Of a stretch of 64,000 bases of DNA, positions 60,499-64,000 are shown in pieces (within the stretch, counting starts at the first letter, position 1; the number at the start of each line of letters is the position of its first letter). The stretch is taken from assembly GCA_963798015.1 (NCBI GenBank), contig CAWCSA010000003.1, positions 62,001 to 126,000 on the forward strand, in the 5' to 3' direction. Below the pieces are notes generated by a model. The model had not been told where the DNA came from and made no database searches. It saw nothing but the letters and a program-made list of their open reading frames with translations. Made by a program: the position numbers and the translations under genes. The stretch comes from Roseiarcus sp963798015. GTDB taxonomy: Bacteria > Pseudomonadota > Alphaproteobacteria > Rhizobiales > Beijerinckiaceae.

Positions 60499-61410
60499 AT
60501 GGCGAATGTCAGCGGCGCGCTCGCGCCTCAACCCAAGGCGGGTGCGGTCAAGGAGGTCACGGCGGCCTCGTTCCGCTCCGATGTCCTGACGGCGTCGACG
60601 CGCCAGCCGGTTCTGGTCGATTTCTGGGCGCCCTGGTGCGGCCCTTGCAAGCAGCTGGCGCCGGCGCTGGAGAAGGCCGTCGCCGACGCTGGCGGGAAGG
60701 TTGCGCTGGTCAAGATGAACATCGACGAGCATCCCCAGATTGCGGGCCAACTCGGCATCCAGTCGATTCCGGCCGTCATCGCCTTCGACAAGGGCCAGCC
60801 AGTGGACGGATTTGTCGGCGCGCTGCCCGATAGCCAGATCCGCGGCTTCATCGAGCGGCTCGTCGGGCCGATCCAGAGCGAGTCGGCGGCGCTTCTGGTT
60901 GAGGCGGAGGAGGCTGCCGCGAGCGGCGATGCGGACGGAGCGGCGGCGATCTTTTCTGAGATTTTGGCCGAAGAGCCAGGCGAAGCCAAAGCGATCGGCG
61001 GTCTGGCCAAGCTCCATGTGGCCGCGGGACGGCTCGAGGAAGCGAAGGCCTTATTGGAGACGGCGCCGGCGGCCCCGGCCGGCAAGGAGCAGGAGCCGGC
61101 GGTGGTTGCCGCCTGGGCGGCATTGCGCCTGGCCGAGCAGGCCTCGAACGTCGGCGAGCTCGGCCCGCTCGAGCAGGCTGTCGCCGCCAATCCTGATAAC
61201 CACCAGGCGCGCTTCGATCTTGCGATCGCGCTGTCGGCAAAAGAGGATCGGGACGCCGCCGCCGACCAATTGCTTGAAATCATTCGCCGCGACCGCAAAT
61301 GGAATGATGAGGCGGCGCGCAAACAATTGTTGCAGCTGTTCGAGGCCTGGGGTCTGATGGACCCGGCGTCGGTCGCCGCACGGCGCAAATTGTCGGCGGT
61401 CTGGTTTTGA
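60499..61410 (+). CDS. Thioredoxin-TPR co-chaperone (YbbN/CnoX-like)
   Basis: The 303-residue protein has an N-terminal thioredoxin domain with WCGPC (residues 46-50; an intact CxxC) and a TPR-like helical C-terminal half (Ala/Leu/Glu-rich repeats from about residue 130). CnoX-type proteins hold oxidised substrates and hand them to GroEL or DnaK. In Escherichia coli YbbN the CxxC is changed, here it is intact, so redox activity is likely. The LON-domain gene follows, overlapping in frame context at the stop. Confidence 0.88.
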   Translation: MANVSGALAPQPKAGAVKEVTAASFRSDVLTASTRQPVLVDFWAPWCGPCKQLAPALEKAVADAGGKVALVKMNIDEHPQIAGQLGIQSIPAVIAFDKGQPVDGFVGALPDSQIRGFIERLVGPIQSESAALLVEAEEAAASGDADGAAAIFSEILAEEPGEAKAIGGLAKLHVAAGRLEEAKALLETAPAAPAGKEQEPAVVAAWAALRLAEQASNVGELGPLEQAVAANPDNHQARFDLAIALSAKEDRDAAADQLLEIIRRDRKWNDEAARKQLLQLFEAWGLMDPASVAARRKLSAVWF

Positions 61411-61484
61411 CCACGAAACGCCGCCAAAAGCAGCCGGAGCAAGAGCGCCCGGAGCAAGAGCACCTGGAGAATGAGAAGAGCGCA

Positions 61485-62153
61485 ATGAAGCTCAACCGCA
61501 CCTTCGCCGGACCGGCCGAGATGCCGGCGACGATCCCGCTGTTTCCGATGGCGGGCGCGCTTCTGTTGCCGCGCCGGCCGATCCAGCTCACCGTGTTCGA
61601 GCCCCGCTATCTCGAGATGCTGGACGATGCGCTGGGTGGCGAACGCCTGATCGGCGTCATTCAGCCCTCGTCCGAGGAAGAAGCGACCGATCCGGCGCCG
61701 GAACTTTATCCGCTCGGCTGCGCCGGCCGCATCGTCCAATATGCGGAGATCGGCGATGGCCGCTGCTTCCTGACGCTGATGGGCGTGGCGCGATTCCGCC
61801 TGACCGCGGAAACGCCGAGCGAGCGGCCCTATCGGATCGCTGTCCCTGATTACTCGCCATTCGCCGAGGATTTTCTTGAAGGCGCCGGCGAGGCGGCGGT
61901 CGATCGCGACGACCTGATCGCGGCCCTGAAACGGTTCGCCGAGGTCAACGAGATCAAGGTCGTGTGGAGCGACATCAAGAAGGCGTCCAACGAGGCCCTC
62001 GTCAATGGGCTCTCGATGATGAGCCCCTGTGGTCCGAGGGAGAAGCAGGCGCTGCTCGAGGCCAAGGATCTGAAGTCCCGCGCCGAAATGCTGGTCGCGA
62101 TCACGACCATCGAGCTGGCGCGCGGTCAGGATACGGCGACGCAGATTCACTAG
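61485..62153 (+). CDS. LON N-terminal substrate-binding domain protein
   Basis: The 222-residue product consists only of the LON substrate-binding domain (IPLFPMAGALLLPRRPIQLTVFEPRYLEML, about residues 17-46) plus a helical tail; no ATPase or protease. Such proteins are common in alphaproteobacteria, of unknown function. The ATG at 61485 is preferred; a TTG at 61407 would add 26 residues of repeated Gln/Glu/Pro. Probably co-transcribed with the thioredoxin gene. Confidence 0.85.
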   Translation: MKLNRTFAGPAEMPATIPLFPMAGALLLPRRPIQLTVFEPRYLEMLDDALGGERLIGVIQPSSEEEATDPAPELYPLGCAGRIVQYAEIGDGRCFLTLMGVARFRLTAETPSERPYRIAVPDYSPFAEDFLEGAGEAAVDRDDLIAALKRFAEVNEIKVVWSDIKKASNEALVNGLSMMSPCGPREKQALLEAKDLKSRAEMLVAITTIELARGQDTATQIH

Positions 62154-62174
62154 AGCGCGGCGCGTTTGGATGGA

Positions 62175-62310
62175 ATCGTCATCGTGAGGAACCACGGGGC
62201 GTTGAGAGACGCCCGTCCTTCCGGACGGGCCATGGCAAGGCGGCGATCCAGGAGTCGCGGAGGCGCCCTTCGTTCCCTGGATCGCTTCGGCTCACGCTCG
62301 CGATGACGAT
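62175..62310. repeat. Extragenic inverted-repeat element with inner hairpin
   Basis: ATCGTCATCG (62175-62184) and CGATGACGAT (62301-62310) bound a 136-base unit. Inside, GCCCGTCC-TTCC-GGACGGGC (62211-62230) is a perfect 8-bp stem-loop. The unit includes AACCACGGGGCG and CCTGGATCGCTTCGGCTCACG words like dispersed repeats in Hyphomicrobiales. It may double as the terminator of the LON-domain gene. Confidence 0.55.
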
Positions 62311-62325
62311 CGCGGTTCGAGCCAA

Positions 62326-63219
62326 ATGCAGTTTGCTCTGACGAGAGGGAGCAGGGGTCGAACGATTGCGCTCACGGCGATCGCAATGCTGGCCTTCGCC
62401 GCCAATTCCATTCTTTGCCGATTGGCTCTCGCTCAGTCCGGCATCAATCCGGCCAGCTTCACTTTGATTCGCATCGTGTCAGGCGCGGCCATGTTGTGGG
62501 CGATCTGCGCGATCGCGAGAGGGGCGCGTCCGAGCGGCGGGTCATGGCGCGCGGCGTTGGCGCTGTTCTCCTATGCCGCAGCTTTCTCCTTTGCCTATGT
62601 GTCGCTGCCTGCCGGGGTTGGAGCGCTGCTGCTTTTCGGCGCCGTACAGGTGACGATGGTGATGACCGGGATCGTGAGGGGCGAGCACCCGACGCCCGGC
62701 CAGTGGCTCGGTCTCCTATTGGCTCTGGCGGGCCTCGCCACGCTGGTTGCCCCTGGCGTCTCAGCGCCGCCGTTGACTGGCGCGGTCCTGATGCTTGGGG
62801 CGGGAATCGCCTGGGGCGCCTATTCGCTGCTGGGTCGTCGCAGCGCGGATCCGCTCGGCGCGACTGCGGGGAATTTTCTGCGTGCGGTCCCGATGGCGAT
62901 TGTAGTGAGCCTGCCGCTGGCAAGGGAAGCGCCTTCGCTCGCCGGACTGATCTACGCGGTTCTGTCCGGGGCGGTCGCTTCGGGTCTCGGATACACGATC
63001 TGGTATGCGGCCCTGCCTGGACTGACCGCGGCCGAAGGCGCGTCGGTGCAACTCAGCGTGCCGGTCATCACGGCCCTCGCCGGCGCGTTCTTGCTCGCCG
63101 AGCCCATCACGCTCCGCCTCGGTCTTGCATCACTGGCGGTTCTCGGCGGCATCGCGCTGGTGATCGCGAGCCGGGCCGACCGCGCCGGGTCCCGGTTCCG
63201 GCCGACGAACGCGAACTGA
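62326..63219 (+). CDS. EamA/DMT-family permease
   Basis: The 297-residue protein has ten membrane helices in two EamA repeats (SFTLIRIVSGAAMLWAICAIA; TPGQWLGLLLALAGLATLV; EPITLRLGLASLAVLGGIAL). Substrate cannot be told. The first ATG at 62326 is used; a start ten codons later would still keep helix 1. A lone gene, convergent with the histidine kinase. Confidence 0.82.
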   Translation: MQFALTRGSRGRTIALTAIAMLAFAANSILCRLALAQSGINPASFTLIRIVSGAAMLWAICAIARGARPSGGSWRAALALFSYAAAFSFAYVSLPAGVGALLLFGAVQVTMVMTGIVRGEHPTPGQWLGLLLALAGLATLVAPGVSAPPLTGAVLMLGAGIAWGAYSLLGRRSADPLGATAGNFLRAVPMAIVVSLPLAREAPSLAGLIYAVLSGAVASGLGYTIWYAALPGLTAAEGASVQLSVPVITALAGAFLLAEPITLRLGLASLAVLGGIALVIASRADRAGSRFRPTNAN

Positions 63220-63259
63220 CCCCTTACTCCGGAAGCGCGACGGATGAGGCTCGCGCGCC

Positions 63260-64000
63260 CTATTCCGCCGCCTCGCGCATGGCGCTGTAGCGGGTCAGCT
63301 GGGCCCTCAGCGGCGCGGGCTTCAGCGGCTTGTGCATGACTACGACGTCCGCGCGCGCGGCCTCGCCCCGCACTTCCAGGCTTCGATCGGCGGTGGCGAG
63401 TATCGCAGGCGTGCTGCGGCCGAAGCGCTCGCGTAAACCCCGGATCGCGGCGACGCCGTCACCTAAGTCGAGGTGGTAATCGGCGATGATGACGTCAGGC
63501 GCGCCGAACGCGTCGAGCGCGACAATCGCCTCTTCAAGGCCATGGGCGGTCGCGACCAGACAGCCCCAGCGCGTCAGGAGAACGCGCAGGCCATCCAGCA
63601 CGCGCGGCTCGTTGTCGATGGCCAGCACCTTGAGCCCGTCGAGCGGCTCGCCCGCCGCGACCGGCTCGGGCGCGCCTGGCGCCGCGCGGGGCTTCGGCGC
63701 CGCCCATCCAAGCGGCGCAGTGACGGAGAACACCGACCCCTTGCCCGGGCGAGACCGCAACCCGATCGGCTGCTCAAGCACCCGTCCCAGACGCTCGACG
63801 ATCGATAGTCCAAGCCCAAGGCCGCGCGCCACGCGCGCGCCCTGGTCGAGCCGCTTGAACTCGGCGAACACCGCGCGCTGATGCTCGGGTGGAATGCCGA
63901 GGCCGGTGTCCCAGACCTCGATGCGGACCGCGCCGGGAACGCGGCGGCAACCGACCAGCACCCGGCCGCTCAGCGTATATTTGAGCGCGTTCGAAATCAG
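63260..64000 (-). CDS. Hybrid histidine kinase, C-terminal part (ATPase plus receiver), 5' end outside window
   Basis: The frame continues to the window edge. It contains an HATPase domain with N-box LISNALKYT (at 64000-63974), the G1 DTGLGIP, F-box FAEFKRLDQ and G2 GLGLGLSIVE, then a receiver domain with VLAIDNEPRVLDGL, phospho-Asp in DVIIADYHLDLG and Lys in VMHKPLKP. Such proteins resemble PAS-hybrid kinases. The N-terminal sensor is not in the window. Confidence 0.88.
   Translation of the reverse strand: MISNALKYTLSGRVLVGCRRVPGAVRIEVWDTGLGIPPEHQRAVFAEFKRLDQGARVARGLGLGLSIVERLGRVLEQPIGLRSRPGKGSVFSVTAPLGWAAPKPRAAPGAPEPVAAGEPLDGLKVLAIDNEPRVLDGLRVLLTRWGCLVATAHGLEEAIVALDAFGAPDVIIADYHLDLGDGVAAIRGLRERFGRSTPAILATADRSLEVRGEAARADVVVMHKPLKPAPLRAQLTRYSAMREAAE

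Noticed and set aside
60528..62195. 555-codon minus frame under the thioredoxin and LON-domain genes
   Set aside because: Low-complexity Arg/Ser/Ala shadow of the coding strand; both + genes have clear domains.
1..64000. CRISPR arrays, tRNA and rRNA genes
   Set aside because: No regular spacer-repeat pattern, cloverleaf or rRNA signature was seen by eye; a covariance-model search would be decisive.

Overview
The window is chromosomal DNA of a GC-rich alphaproteobacterium, most likely Hyphomicrobiales (Beijerinckiaceae/Methylocystaceae-like). The reasons are the rhizobial flagellar gene order with motE, flaF and flbT, Irr-type iron-control palindromes, an alphaproteobacterial PEP-CTERM protein, a RibBX-type riboflavin enzyme and ISNCY/IS5 elements. 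No rRNA, tRNA or CRISPR array was recognised.

Layout. 1-13910 is a flagellar block, nearly all on + (motE flgH fliL fliP flgE flgK flgL flaF flbT flgD fliQ / flhA fliR fliJ-like flgJ flgN-like and an unknown), broken only by an antisense epoxide-hydrolase gene. 13907-25984 is mostly housekeeping: carA, a GatB/YqeY gene, a radical SAM gene directly behind dnaN, a class A PBP, a phytochelatin-synthase-like hydrolase, a cupin, a permease, a reductase and an HTH-RibB-RibA-like fusion gene. 26040-28790 is a mobile-element hotspot: an IS5-family element inserted in a palindrome, an IS1202-like element with an 18-bp target duplication, and an extragenic inverted repeat. 30316-32465 is accessory: an AT-rich KAP-type NTPase gene with an in-frame stop, and a fused BrnT-BrnA toxin-antitoxin gene. 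32698-38449 holds a PEP-CTERM protein, an HDAC-like deacetylase, a YcgN protein and an efeUOB iron-uptake operon with two iron-control palindromes upstream. 38559-47977 carries envelope and stress genes (a frameshifted UDP-glucuronate decarboxylase, glycosyltransferases, a DHFR-like gene with a decayed tandem copy, HdeD, ClpB). 48107-54328 is a coupled operon thrC - M16 peptidase - GNAT - GGDEF/EAL (minus strand). 54578-64000 holds cfa, rpsO-pnp, a VapBC pair, a tRNA-editing protein, a thioredoxin/TPR chaperone, a LON-domain protein, a permease and the end of a hybrid histidine kinase.

Points that deserve a look: flgD has no ordinary start codon and seems to start at ATT; an HTH domain fused to RibBX sits behind a palindrome that overlaps its promoter; the KAP gene reads on in frame for 54 codons past a TGA; BrnT and BrnA are one polypeptide; and pnp and the GGDEF/EAL gene each carry an extra base in the same 10-base context, which points to either a shared sequence error or a mutation-prone motif.
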